This document shows positions 44,971-55,605 of a stretch of 64,000 nt of DNA, in pieces. The stretch is taken from NCBI GenBank assembly GCA_963691655.1, contig OY829328.1:72482400-72546399 (forward strand), read 5' to 3'. The translations under genes and the position numbers were made by a program. The stretch's first letter is position 1. Each line of letters begins with the position of its first letter. The DNA is from Toxonevra muliebris (taxonomy: Eukaryota; Arthropoda; Insecta; Diptera; Pallopteridae). The notes under the pieces were generated by a model, which saw only the letters and a list, made by a program, of their open reading frames with translations, did not search any database and had not been told where the DNA came from.

Positions 44971-45683
44971 TAGGTTAGGTTAGGTTGTTGGGGCTGTTCA
45001 TGAAAGAACACACTGAGACCTATTGGTCCATTGTGATACCCTTGGGGCGAGTGTTACCTCTTGATCCCTTCCTAATTAAACCAATTTGTGCTTGCAATGA
45101 AACGTGATAAGTCTCTAATGTCAGAGGTTGCCAGTTCTGTCAGTCTACCATAGAAGGGTGTTCCCAAAGTTTTGTGTCTGCGTGCCGCTAAAGCAGGGCA
45201 GTTACATATAAAGTGGAAAATGGTCTCTTCTTCCTCTTTATTTCTACAGCTTCTGCAGAAGTCATTATAAGGAAGACCTAGTCTACGTGCGTGGCTGCCT
45301 ATGAGGCAGTGCCCGGTTCGAATAGGAACTACCCTACTTATGTGGACACGGTCCAGATTAATGAGCGGTTTAGTGCGATCATGGTCAGGCATTGGCCAAA
45401 ATTGTCTGGCGATAGGGCAAGTTGGTTTCATTCTCCATCTGCTCTTCGCAATGTGGGAAAAGTGGTCTTTAATTAAAAGTTTATACGTGGCAAGCGGTAT
45501 ACCTTTTTTAAAAGGACTTTTTAGGTTTTCATCTAAAGGGTTAAAGTGTTCTACAGAAATGACCCTTGTAAATTTCGACGATACAACTTTGCCAATAAGA
45601 TTTTCCTCAGACATCAATTTATTACACTTTTTGCACTTAGTATTCAGCTCCCTTCGACCAAAATTAGAAAACTTTGACCCACT
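44971..45683 (-). pseudogene. 5'-truncated LINE 3' end with CCHC-like tail (antisense)
   Basis: The minus-strand frame at 45617-45072 (181 codons) carries KSRWRMKPTCPIARQFWP, ISRVVPIRTGHCLIGSHARR and FCRSCRNKEEEETIFHFICN, followed by CPALAARR. This is the region after the RNase H domain in I-type LINEs, with a Cys-rich finger. The 3' noncoding end contains CCTAACCTAACCTA at about 44972-44988 (plus strand GGTTAGGTTAGG). Its 5' edge is near 45683. It lies head-on against the LINE at 43-44.7 kb, so these are two separate insertions. Confidence 0.82.
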
Positions 45684-47635
45684 GTAAAAAAAACTGAGAC
45701 GTACTGAACTATAAGTTTGTTTTACAAAAATGGTCTATAGAAAATATGACTAATAATACTGCCCAACAAAAACTACATACTTAATAATTTTTTCCTTCAA
45801 AGTTTTGTTAACAAAAATGTTTGCCTTATATAACTTTGAAAAAAAAATGTACTATGGCTTCTATAGTTTCGGAGATATAAAAACAAAAACACAAAAATAT
45901 CAAATTTGCATTTCCATATTAATTTTAGTTTATCAAAATTGGATAAGCTATTAAGAAACCAAATACGATTTTTTTCCATTTCAACCTAAAACTCTTAAAC
46001 TAGAACTAAATAATGCACAACGACCTTCAACAATTATAAAATCAGCACCGGAGCGTTTTACCCACACCGAGGTTTTTAACAGTAAACTGTAAAACTATAA
46101 ATATTTATTTTACGAAAATATTGCGCTTACCGCACTTCTGATATATTTGTGTATTGGAGATCTATTCTTATCGTACATACGAGTTCTAATAATAAAAAGG
46201 CACCAAGTGGTGATTGCCTCATTGATATTGACTTTCACCACAGAACGTTGTATATATTTTGCTTTCACACAAGTATTCCTTGATGTTATTTTATCAGTAT
46301 CAAACGTACCAAATTAAATACAAGAATTTTACCGATTTTTTTTAAATAAAAAATAAGGAGTACTTAAAATAATTATTATTTTTATCATAGTTAGCTGAAC
46401 GCAACGTGTTTCTTTATTACATTTTTTTTATATACAATCAAGTTTTCTAAGAACAAGACAAATATTACACATCAAATTTCAGAATGATTGGTCAACTCTT
46501 TCTACATTTGTTCAGCTATAATCGCATTTCAAAACAGTGTGGGCGGTACAATTTTAGTCATAGATACAATAAATGCCCAGCGGTAAATTGAAGCTAAACA
46601 AGTGCTGAACTGCAAGCACTTAAGTGCTCTATTAGCACATATGTTTCATATAAATTTTGACATTGTATGTCCTATGAGAATAGCGCTTGTTTAGTGTAGT
46701 AGTTTTAACGCTAAACAAGTGCAATAATTGGCCCGTTCAGATGATTAAATATGTTTGACAAATTAGTTTGTTTGACGAGATATTTGTTCGTGTGAACGGG
46801 TTGAGAATCCGCTTGACAAACGGCTTGACGATTTTTAAAAAATTTTGATTTTTTCACGGGTCTGTCAAACCATCCAACTCGTATGAACACATGTTGGTAA
46901 AGCTTCATACATAGTAGATGGTCCGGGAGGGGCGTCTATAGGGGTTGTGGACGCCTCTTCACCCAAAACCCTGCAATCTTGATTTACTAAATACAAAATA
47001 AACAGAGATTTTGAGAAAGCTCAAAAATATTTAGATTTTTCACAAAAAAACCGATCAGCAGTGGAAAGCCTTAGCTTTCAAAAAACGAAGAACTTCAGGT
47101 TTTAAAATGTTATGTTGTGTTTTATTCGTCAGCTACTTTAATATAAGCGAATAAAACGACCAATTTGTTAAGTCTATTCCTCGTTATATTGTTATTCACA
47201 ATGAAACTGCTCAGCAGCTAGAGGTGAAAAATTTTAATGGATCCCAGTCATTGCGGTTAATCGTGGGCATTGTTTTTAGTTTTTACCCTTTATAAAAACA
47301 TTTAACGATGATGATTTTAACTTATTTTCACTGGTAGCCATTTCGAAGCTTTTCCTTTTTTTTTTATTTTTTTGCGAACTGTCACGCTTCTTCTTTCATT
47401 ATTGGCAGTTCACAATAGAATTTGATGTAGCTAAACTACTTGTTAAGTATACATAACAGCTATAATTATACGTGTTATCTCTGCCTCTTCGTTGTTGCTT
47501 TCCCATACAATTATCGCTACTAGTTATACATAACTAGAAGCAAGTGGCGAATAAAACGTAGCTATTATATAATATTTTAATATTTATTTTAATAATAATT
47601 TTCAAGTTTTTGAGTTAAATTTTCGCACTGAATTT
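45684..47635. other. Intergenic, nothing firmly recognised
   Basis: AT-rich. GCTAAACAAGTGC occurs twice (about 46593 and 46711) in direct orientation, and GTTTGACAAATTAG, CTTGACAAACGG and CTGTCAAACCATC recur at 46750-46870; this is possibly a small element. No coding frame with a domain. Confidence 0.4.
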
Positions 47636-48715
47636 CATTCTGAAATTTGGTTTAACTTTTCCGTTTTTAATCTGAATTCCGGTTTGATTGTATATCAGAA
47701 TTAAAGTTCTAAATTTTAATCTGAATTTAGTTACACTTTTAAGCCGTGTTTGGTCCAAATTTTGATTTGCTTTCGATCTGTATTTAAGTTCCTTCTGGTC
47801 TGAGTTTTAGTGTAACTCTTAGTCTAAATTATTGTCCAAATTTTGCTCAGACCAGCGTTTACTCAGCGTTTGATCTGATTTCTAGTCTAAATTTTGGTTT
47901 GCTTTTAATTTGTGTTTGGGGTCATTTTAGCGTTAGTTTTGATCTAACTCTTAGTTTGAGTTGTGGTCGAAATTTCGGTCTGAATTGGCTTGATTTTTAT
48001 ACGTGTGCTGATCTGAGTTCAGCTGGAATTTTGGTTCAGTTTTTATTTAATTTGTTATCTGAATTCGGTCTAAAATTTTGACGATTTTTGTTCTGTATTT
48101 GAGTTAAAATTTTTTGATGTGAATATTTATCAGATATTTACACAGATTTATGGTCTGAATTTTCGTTTGCTTTCGTTAGTTATTTGGCGTCCTTTTGGTC
48201 TAAACTTTTGTCTAACTATTAGTCTGGGTTGTGGTCTAAATTTTGGTCAAAATTGTTTTCTGAATTTTGGTTTGATTTTTGGCCTGAATTTTGAATTGAT
48301 TTTCGTTTGGATTCGATCTGAATTTTAGGTTTTTAGTCTGAGTTTTGGCCAGAATTTGGACTCATTTTGATGGATTTTTGTTAGAATTTTGGTCCGATTC
48401 GTGGTTTGAATATTTGTTTTTTTTTTAATCAAGGTTTTGCCCTGAATTTGGACTCATTTTGATCTAGATTTTCGATCTGAATTTGGTCCTTTTCTTGGTT
48501 TGAGCTTCGATCTGAAAAAAAGTGAATTTTAGTTTGAAATTTGGTTTCAACCTAAATTTCTATCCGATCTTAGTTTGAATTTTGGTCCCAGTTTTGTTTA
48601 AGTTATCTTTTAATTTTTGGTCTGTATTTTTTGGTGTGAAAATTGATAGAATTTTTGTTTGGTTGTGGACGATATTGAGCCTGATATTTATCCTACAAAT
48701 CCTAGAACCGCAACT
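47636..48715. repeat. Short-period repeat block, GGTCTGAATT family, second copy of the 12-kb element
   Basis: Units of the form TTTTGGTCTGAATTT in forward sense, closing with GATATTTATCC and AATCCTAGAACCGCA at about 48685-48715. The reverse complement of this end opens the block at 11.99 kb. The frames at 47899-48328 are hydrophobic products of the motif and not genes. Confidence 0.78.
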
Positions 48716-49660
48716 GAATATCAGCCATTAAAATTAGTAAAGCATTAAAAAGCACAACGGGGAGAAAACCCCAAAAAAAGGCATTTATAATTTGCAAAAA
48801 AAGGCCACCAAAATTTGTGAAAAAGGCACTAACCAGTGAAAAAGGTAAAATTTTTGAAAAATATCACAAAAAGCAAAATAAGATTTCCATATACGGAGTC
48901 CGGGGGGCTTGAAACTTCTATATATTTTATTTGCCATTATGTAGGGTTAAGCAGAAATGAAGGAGAATTCCTCATAATTCGTTTGTTTTCTACAACATTG
49001 TCATGTCAAAAAAAAAAAAAAAAATATATATATACTTAACAGAAATAACTGTTATTTAATTGTTTTCTATTTTGTGAAAAAAAATCATAACGGTATTTAA
49101 AGAACACTCCTCATGACTTTATTTCGTTCTACAGAATGGTAGTTCATTTTAATTGCGATTTTTCCAAAAAAAAAAAAAAAACAAGAATAACTGAAGAATT
49201 GCGTTAGGTAAAAAGTTGTTGTTCACACTAAAAATCTTTTACGATGATTACCAAAATATTTCGATATTTTTGATAAAATATAAGCTCACAAATAATAAAT
49301 AATTAGGTACTCAAAAAACATTTTTTTTTTAACTAAAACTTTTTATTTAAAAATTAAAAAATATTTGCATTTTCCGCACCACCATTGAGGTATGCAATTT
49401 GGCGCGTTACCGTTTTTTTTTTTTTTGGGTGTACGGTATCCCCCGTAGGCATATTCTCACCCATTTATATTACCAAAAAATATACAATATTTAAATAAGT
49501 TATCACATTTCGCATTCACATTAATATTATCACAGCCAGGAATACACACGACGACGTCACTTGGAATTACGCAATTCGCCGCTATCACTGCTCAATTGTT
49601 GCATTATAACTTATCGCCAAGCCCCTGCCAACGTACAACAAGCACTGAAAATCAAATCAA
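48716..49660. other. Intergenic, 3' flank of the RRM/F-box gene
   Basis: AT-rich with A- and T-runs at about 49008-49022, 49167-49180 and 49410-49425. The reverse complement of TTTATTT near 49343 could be the polyadenylation signal of the minus-strand gene. The plus-strand frame at 49561-49776 is the shadow of its last exon. Confidence 0.45.
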
Positions 49661-52600
49661 TCAATGATCTTCGTCCTCATCAACATCGAATATCGATTTT
49701 TCGTTCAGCGTACCCACTAGGGGGTAAATATCATGAAATGATATCCGTATCAGATGTTGAGCGTTTTTATAGATAGGATCCTTAAAAAAAAAGAAAAATA
49801 ATTAAATAAAGAATTTATAAAATTTAAATTTTTTTTCTTCAATTTACTACTTACTTTGAGTATTGCAGCAGGTATTCCGCTTAGATCCGTTAGGATTACA
49901 AGCAATGGTGGGGCCTTAACCAAAGCCTTTTCAGCCCTGCTCCTCAGTTCAATTCCTAAATCCTCTATAAAATAAACGCTTAAGTAAGGGCAATTTTTTA
50001 AACCCAATCGTTTCAGATTTGGGCATTGCTTGATCAATTCCATCAGATCATGATCTCCTATTGGCGAATCGTATAGATTGATTTCTTCCAGTTCAATGAA
50101 GTTGTACGTTGGCCTTGCGTTTGAGTTAAAATTTAAATTATAAGCTTTAAATTTTCGCAGCTTGCACAAACGCATTATGCATTCGTTCATAAAATGGTAG
50201 ATTCTATGATGTCCACCATGCAACGTGAGCTCTTCCAAATCGTTGCTATGGTAATCAGCCAATGAGTTGAGGAAAACGTCAGAAATCTGTGAATATAAAA
50301 AACGTTAAGATTTAAATAGCCATATAAGTAACAAACAAAAAATACTTCACTTACTGGTGTATGATGCTGTCTCAGCTCCAATGATTTTAAATTCGGCAGC
50401 TTGACGATTTCCTCTTGCCCTTTACCATAGTTTTCTACTTTGAATTTTAGAACCTCCAGCTCCGAACAATGCACAACGATGGCATTCAAATTCTTCAATT
50501 CGAAATTGCCTCGTATGTCTAAGTAACGCAACTCTAAGGCCTCACAAATTTTCACCAGAGTGTCCATGGTGACCGCAAGACAGCGGAATAAACTTAGGCG
50601 TTTCACATTCCTCATGCGCATGATCGACGTTCCGCTCACATTCTCACAATTTGATAATCCAAGCGATTCTAAATTTGGCAGTGTCGTCAATACTTCCAAA
50701 TGTTTGTCCTCCAAGTCGAGACATGAGAAAAATTCGACTTCGGTGAGATGGTGGAGGGAGGTGGCATTTGCGAATTTTGTATATTCCATATTCGTAAAAT
50801 GACCTCGGACAAAGAATCGCTTCAGATTTGGGCAATATTTAAATACTAAATCTTCCAAAGCGAGTTCCCCGTGCATTTCTACACTTTCTACAAACTCGCC
50901 GGATTGCTTAATATACTGCTGCAACTCTTGTGTGGCAGAATCGCTCATCATTTTTATTATTTCCTTTGTGTTCATGTGGCGAAACTTATTGCAGAAATAC
51001 TCTTTAAACACCCATTCAAATTGTGAGTGTGATAAGGATAAACGTATTTGTTGTAGCAAATCCAAATCACTAAATATTTTCGCAATGGAGTCAACGTCTA
51101 TCATTGTGAATGCGGTTGTTGTGGGGCGGATCACGAAATAGTAATCCCTGAAGTTGTGATAACGTCTTTGCAGTGATCTGAATTTTCGAAGATTACAAAG
51201 AATTATTTTTTGAGAAAATCCAGCAATCTTGATTTGTGGATTTACTTACGCTTTCGCGGAATACGTTGTCTCGAATTCGACAACACATTTACTGTGGTGT
51301 TTGCCCACTGCAGTTTGGCTATTCTGAACTTTTCCGAAATTTTCTTCCAAATATTTTATAAGTGCAGCGTGATCATACTGGGAAAAGATTTGAGGTTTAT
51401 TAAGTTAGAAAAAACTTAAAAAAAAAAAGTATTTTTTTTTTTTTTTAAACTCATATTTTTCCCATCTACTATATAAGTGACTTACATTTTTTGGCAATCT
51501 ATTGATCACTATGTGTTTCCTGGCATAACTTTTTTGGCTCCGGCAGCTTTGAGCAGTTTCTAAAAGTTTTTTTTTTATTATGTTAAAAAAAATAAAGTAT
51601 TTTTGATTAATTTTTTAGGCTTTTTTAGTCCAATATTTTTCCATGCCAATAAAAATTATATTTAAAGTAAACGACCAACACTGAGATACTAATTTTAAGT
51701 TTTTATAATTTAAAGTATTTTCAAAACTCTCCTGATGAAGCTTAAAAATTTAAAGAAAACGTTAGAATAAAATTTATATTTTTATTTGCATTGAAAAATA
51801 TTTGATCAAAAATCGTTAAAACATTATTAAAACAAGAAATCGAATGAAGATGTTAAGGAGTGCATTCTTTTATTTGCTGAATTATTGTACCAAAACTAAG
51901 TAATATTAATTAGTCTCATGTTTTGTAACATCTAGAAGTAATTGCTTGGAAACAGAGTAAGAATTGTAGTTATCACTGACTTCAAAGAGTTTTGGTTGCC
52001 CTATGGATCTTGCCGTTCTATATGAGGCAGTCGCTTTTACTTTTAATCTTAACCCGGGGCGTGCCTCCGAATCAGACTGGGAGGTAGTTGAAATGTAGTT
52101 GAAAAAATTTCATACTACATTTCAACTATTTCAGTTGTAGTTGAAAAAAATCTCAACTACATTTCAACTAATTCAATTGCAGTTGAATGCAAAGTTAATT
52201 AATTATTTAGTTAACTACTTCCAGTCTGAAAAAAAAATTTCAACTGCATTTCAACTAATTTAGTTGTAGTTGAAAAATTTCAACTATCACTAAAATAGTT
52301 GATATATAGTTGAAATTATTTCAACTACAAATAAACTAGTTAAAATGTAGTTGAAATTTAACTACAACTAAATGATAGTTGAAAAAAAGTATAGAATAAA
52401 CAAGTCTGAAAGCATTTTATAAATCAAATTTAAAATAAGCTTGATTAAATAAACGTATGATTATTTTTATAAAAGGTTTGTAAATGCAAACGTTTTTCAA
52501 AAGTTGATTGAAAATCGGCAAATCATGCTTTTAATTTACTTCAATTCAGTATTTTTTGTGACATTTTAGAAAAAATTAATTGTGGTAAGATACAAAAATA

Positions 52601-54889
52601 ATAATAAAAAAATAATAAAATTCAAAATATAAATATATAAATATAATAAAAAATATTGAAAAAAAGTGAAAAAAGTCCTAGTGAAATTAATTGAAAATGT
52701 CAGCACCTAAAAGAGCCAGAAGTTTAAAACGCCAGAGCGTAGAAATTTTTAATTTATTATTCAATAAACCGGATAATATCCCATTGAGTTTTTCGAAGTC
52801 GCGTATAGAAAGCCAAATTGAAAGTCCAGAAAATGCTGATTAATATTTTCAATCTCCAGCAGCATCATGTGAAAGCTCTTCTTTATTTAAAAAGGCTTTG
52901 GGAGCTTGGTGTGTCAAATATAATATTTGCAATGCGGATGGTAATGAGTTGTTAGCAATTTTGCGGCGTGAAATTTTTGATTTTATTGTTAGTGATTTAA
53001 ATAGTTGGATTTCCTTATACACCGAAAAAAATATGCAGAGTTAATACAACATTTTCTGTGAATTAATATAATTTTAGCTGAGTTAATACTACTTTTACGC
53101 AAAGTTCGAAGTTTTTTTGAGTTGATTCAACTCTTTTTGTGGTTATAATAACTTTTTGTCAGTGTCAGAATAACTCTGAAGTGTCAAAATAACTCTGCAG
53201 TTTCAACCAATATGTGTTCGATTAACTCTGAAAAAGGTAAATCAATTAACTTTTTTCTGAGTAAATATAACTCATTTTCAAAGGTTCTATAAAAATCTAC
53301 TATTAACTCTAAACGGAGTCAACTGTACTCCGAAACAAAGTTTAAAATAAATCAACTTTCCCAAAAAGTAAGATTAACTCTAAACGGAATCAACTGCACT
53401 CTTTTTTCTTAATGTACGGAACGAAGAACGGGAACATTTTAATTACGTATTCTGTAGTTCATTGTGAAAGTCGTGTGTGATTTATATAAACTTTTAATTC
53501 CTGTCAAATTTTGCGTGAATAATTGTGAATTTTTTGTAACTCTATAATATGGACGATGTATACTATATGGTGGTTACATTGAATTCTGAAGAGAATATAT
53601 TCTGTACAAGAATCAAATATTTTTAAATGTAATACATATTACATCTGTAATATGTGTCTATAAATATTCATTATATTTTATAATAATAAAAAACTAATAA
53701 AAACTTAAAAACCGAATTTTTTTTCAATTTTGGTTCAAGAATTTTAATTTGTTAATCGAACTCTTTTAAGGGTTGGGACAATATTCTAATCTGAGTTAGA
53801 CCAACTCTTTTCAATGTTGCCTGAAGAATTTCACGTGGTTTATTGTACTCTTTTGAAGGTTGAGGCAACATTCTGCCGAGTTGATTCAACTCCTAGTCAG
53901 AGTTCAACTAACTCTTTTTACATTTAGTTCAAGAATTTCCAGTTAAACTCTTTTGTGGGTTGAATCAACATTTTACGGAGTTAATATGACTCCTCACTAT
54001 ACTACGTTGGGGTAAGAATTACTCTTTTCTGGTTTGGCTAAAAACCATTAACGAAAAGAGTTAATATTAACACAAAAATTGTGGTATTTACTCTGCACTT
54101 TTTTGAGTGTAAAAAATGAGTTTTAGTTACATGTTTTTGTTTCATTTGTTTAAAATATTTCGTTTCTTCTTCTTTAATTAATTTAATTTATTATATAACT
54201 ATAATGGGTTTCTTCTATAAGATATTTACTCTAAACCTGCATAGATTTAAGCTATTTTTAATTATCTGTAAAATATCTCTAAACTGAATTTAATAAATAA
54301 ATAATTCTTTATTTTATAAAAAGATAAATAATTTGCATTGTAAGTATTGTTGTTTTCTGTATAAATAAAATACATTCCACAACATTTATAATAAGCTTAT
54401 AAATAATCTTTGCAAAAAGCTTATTTTTCACATTTAAAATAAGTATTTTTCAAACCTTTTTTAAAGCTTATAAATAACCTTTGCAAAATGCTTAATTTTC
54501 ATATTTAAAATAAGTGATTTTCAAACCTTTTTTTTAAAGCTTTTTACTAACGTCACGTTTTGATTATATTTTGCTTATTTTCAAGTGTTTTATAAACAAA
54601 ATATCAGCGTTTTGTAAGCTTAACACTTACTTTAGAAAGCTTATATTTAGCTTGTTTTTATATGTTAATGTTTGTTGGGTAGTTAACTACCCCCACAGTC
54701 TGCTCCGAATCGATGTCAGCGATGTAAAAACTGTCAAACTGATACTCACATTTATTCGAAATTGATTTAATGGAGCAATTTTCGTAGAGTTAACGTGATA
54801 TTTCACCCCGTGAACATTAGTAACAAAGACTTACCAGCAGAAGAAATAGTTGTAGTAGTTGTAGAATTATTATTTGTATTTTGAGACAT
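49661..54889 (-). CDS. RRM plus F-box-like plus leucine-rich-repeat protein
   Basis: Six exons in transcript order: 54889-54835, 51559-51486, 51377-51250, 51177-50355, 50286-49855, 49780-49661. All introns are GT-AG, the phases fit, and the sum is 1632 nt, 543 residues. The N-terminus is MSQNTNNNSTTTTTISSAE, low-complexity. Residues about 30-100 look like an RNA-recognition motif: HIVINRLP as the RNP2 strand and KCVVEFET in the RNP1 position. Residues about 111-155 (MIDVDSIAKIFSDLDLLQQI) resemble an F-box. Residues about 180-500 are leucine-rich repeats of the F-box/LRR type (LPNLESLGLSNCENVSG, CPNLKRLGLKNCPYL). The C-terminus is acidic (DVDEDEDH). F-box/LRR proteins are usually substrate receptors of SCF ubiquitin ligases; the RRM would suggest an RNA link. 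The gene is not recognised by name. Intron 1 is 3.3 kb and full of palindromic elements, so the link to exon 1 rests on phase (G+AA gives Glu) and on good splice sites. Confidence 0.82.
52073..52392. mobile_element. Fold-back element of AGTTGAAAT palindromes (intron of RRM/F-box gene)
   Basis: Starts CAGACTGGGAGGTAGTTGA, and near 52208-52227 the reverse of this end appears (AACTACTTCCAGTCTG). The body is nearly only AGTTGAAAT and its reverse complement ATTTCAACT, at spacings of about 12-20 bases over 300 bases. The ends look hAT-like, but no target duplication was found. No coding capacity. Confidence 0.65.
52697..53016 (+). pseudogene. Transposon ORF remnant, cut by a later insertion
   Basis: From the ATG at 52697 the frame reads MSAPKRARSLKRQSVEIFNL, has one stop (TAA near 52841), and goes on as FKKALGAWCVKYNICNADGN and LLAILRREIFDFIV. 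A segment of the type LxxWxxxxNIxxxxxxxLLxIL is found near the start of proteins carried by several insect transposons. The frame stops abruptly at LNSWISLY, where the TIR element at 53018 begins, so the element probably inserted here. Confidence 0.5.
53018..54111. mobile_element. TIR element with internal GAGTTNAACTC palindromes, 1.09 kb
   Basis: The left end ATACACCGAAAAAAATATGC, continuing AGAGTTAATAC, and the right end, in reverse TTACACTCAAAAAAGTGCAG, continuing AGTAAATAC, are inverted copies. Inside, GAGTTGATTCAACTC, TTAACTCTGAAAA and related self-complementary units recur on both sides, while the middle (about 53420-53700) is free of them. A short frame from 53551 (MDDVYYMVVTLNSEEN) has no known match. 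No clear target duplication. Confidence 0.65.
54112..54834 (-). other. Rest of intron 1, RRM/F-box gene
   Basis: AT-rich intronic sequence. GCTTATAAATAATCTTTGCAA occurs as a tandem pair near 54400 and 54466, unit about 65 bases. No coding segment is seen. Confidence 0.45.
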
Positions 54890-55386
54890 TTTTGTTGTTT
54901 TTTTATTTTTCAAATTTGTATGTAAATATTTAGCGAAATATATTTTGAGCAATATGTAATCGTTTTTCTCGAGTTAGGCACTTTAATTTTGTCTTATTTT
55001 CTTGGTTGATGTCAACTTTTTGAACATTTTTATACTTGTGGTAAACTCTAAAGAAATGTTTACTTTATATACTCTCCAAAAAAAAAAAAATCAAAATAAA
55101 CATGACAGTGACAAAAAAAAAAAAAAACACACACATGTGTTTCACAGTGTGACATATACTTATGTACAGTAGCGATTATAATTGTAGAACTGAAACTACT
55201 TTTGTGAAAGCAAAAGAAAGTGTGGAGAAAAATATAAGTGTAACACACAAAAGTTCCAAAAATCATAGTTATTCTTTTGTGTCAGTTCCATTTATCGAAT
55301 TTGATCCAAAACCTTGAAAAAAACACTGTTGAGAACAATCTAACAATGTTATTTTGATAACAGAGCCACACAAAAAAGTATTTTTT
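54890..55386 (-). other. Upstream flank of the RRM/F-box gene
   Basis: The 5' flank on the minus strand, AT-rich. Two A-runs and ACACACACATGTGTTT at 55125-55142 form a small palindromic low-complexity stretch. No TATA box is clear. Confidence 0.4.
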
Positions 55387-55390
55387 CTAG

Positions 55391-55605
55391 TCCGGGGGCC
55401 AGACCATGTTTAATATATTATTTTGGGGTCGCTGAATCCGAATCCAAGGTCTAAAAAACTCCAGCATGTCAGGTTTTCAACTTATCTTAGATAACGAAGT
55501 ATTTTGCAGGTTATGTAGAAAACCTGACATGCTGGAGTTTTTTAGACCTCGTATTCGGATTCAGCGACCTCAAAAACATGTAATTCACATGGTCTAACCC
55601 CCGGG
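55391..55605. repeat. Long inverted repeat, 88-bp arms
   Basis: The arms 55391-55478 and 55518-55605 are separated by 39 bases. The inner 32 bases pair perfectly (AGGTCTAAAAAACTCCAGCA and onward). The outer parts, GGTCGCTGAATCCGAAT and CCGGGGGCCAGACCATG, pair with a few mismatches. Transcribed from either side it would form a long hairpin. Confidence 0.9.

Noticed and set aside
44972..44990. GGTTAGGTTAGG run, thought of as a telomere-type repeat
   Set aside because: Only two and a half units, located exactly at the 3' end of the antisense LINE; it is the LINE's end sequence.
49561..49776. 71-codon plus-strand frame
   Set aside because: Shadow of the last exon of the RRM/F-box gene on the other strand.
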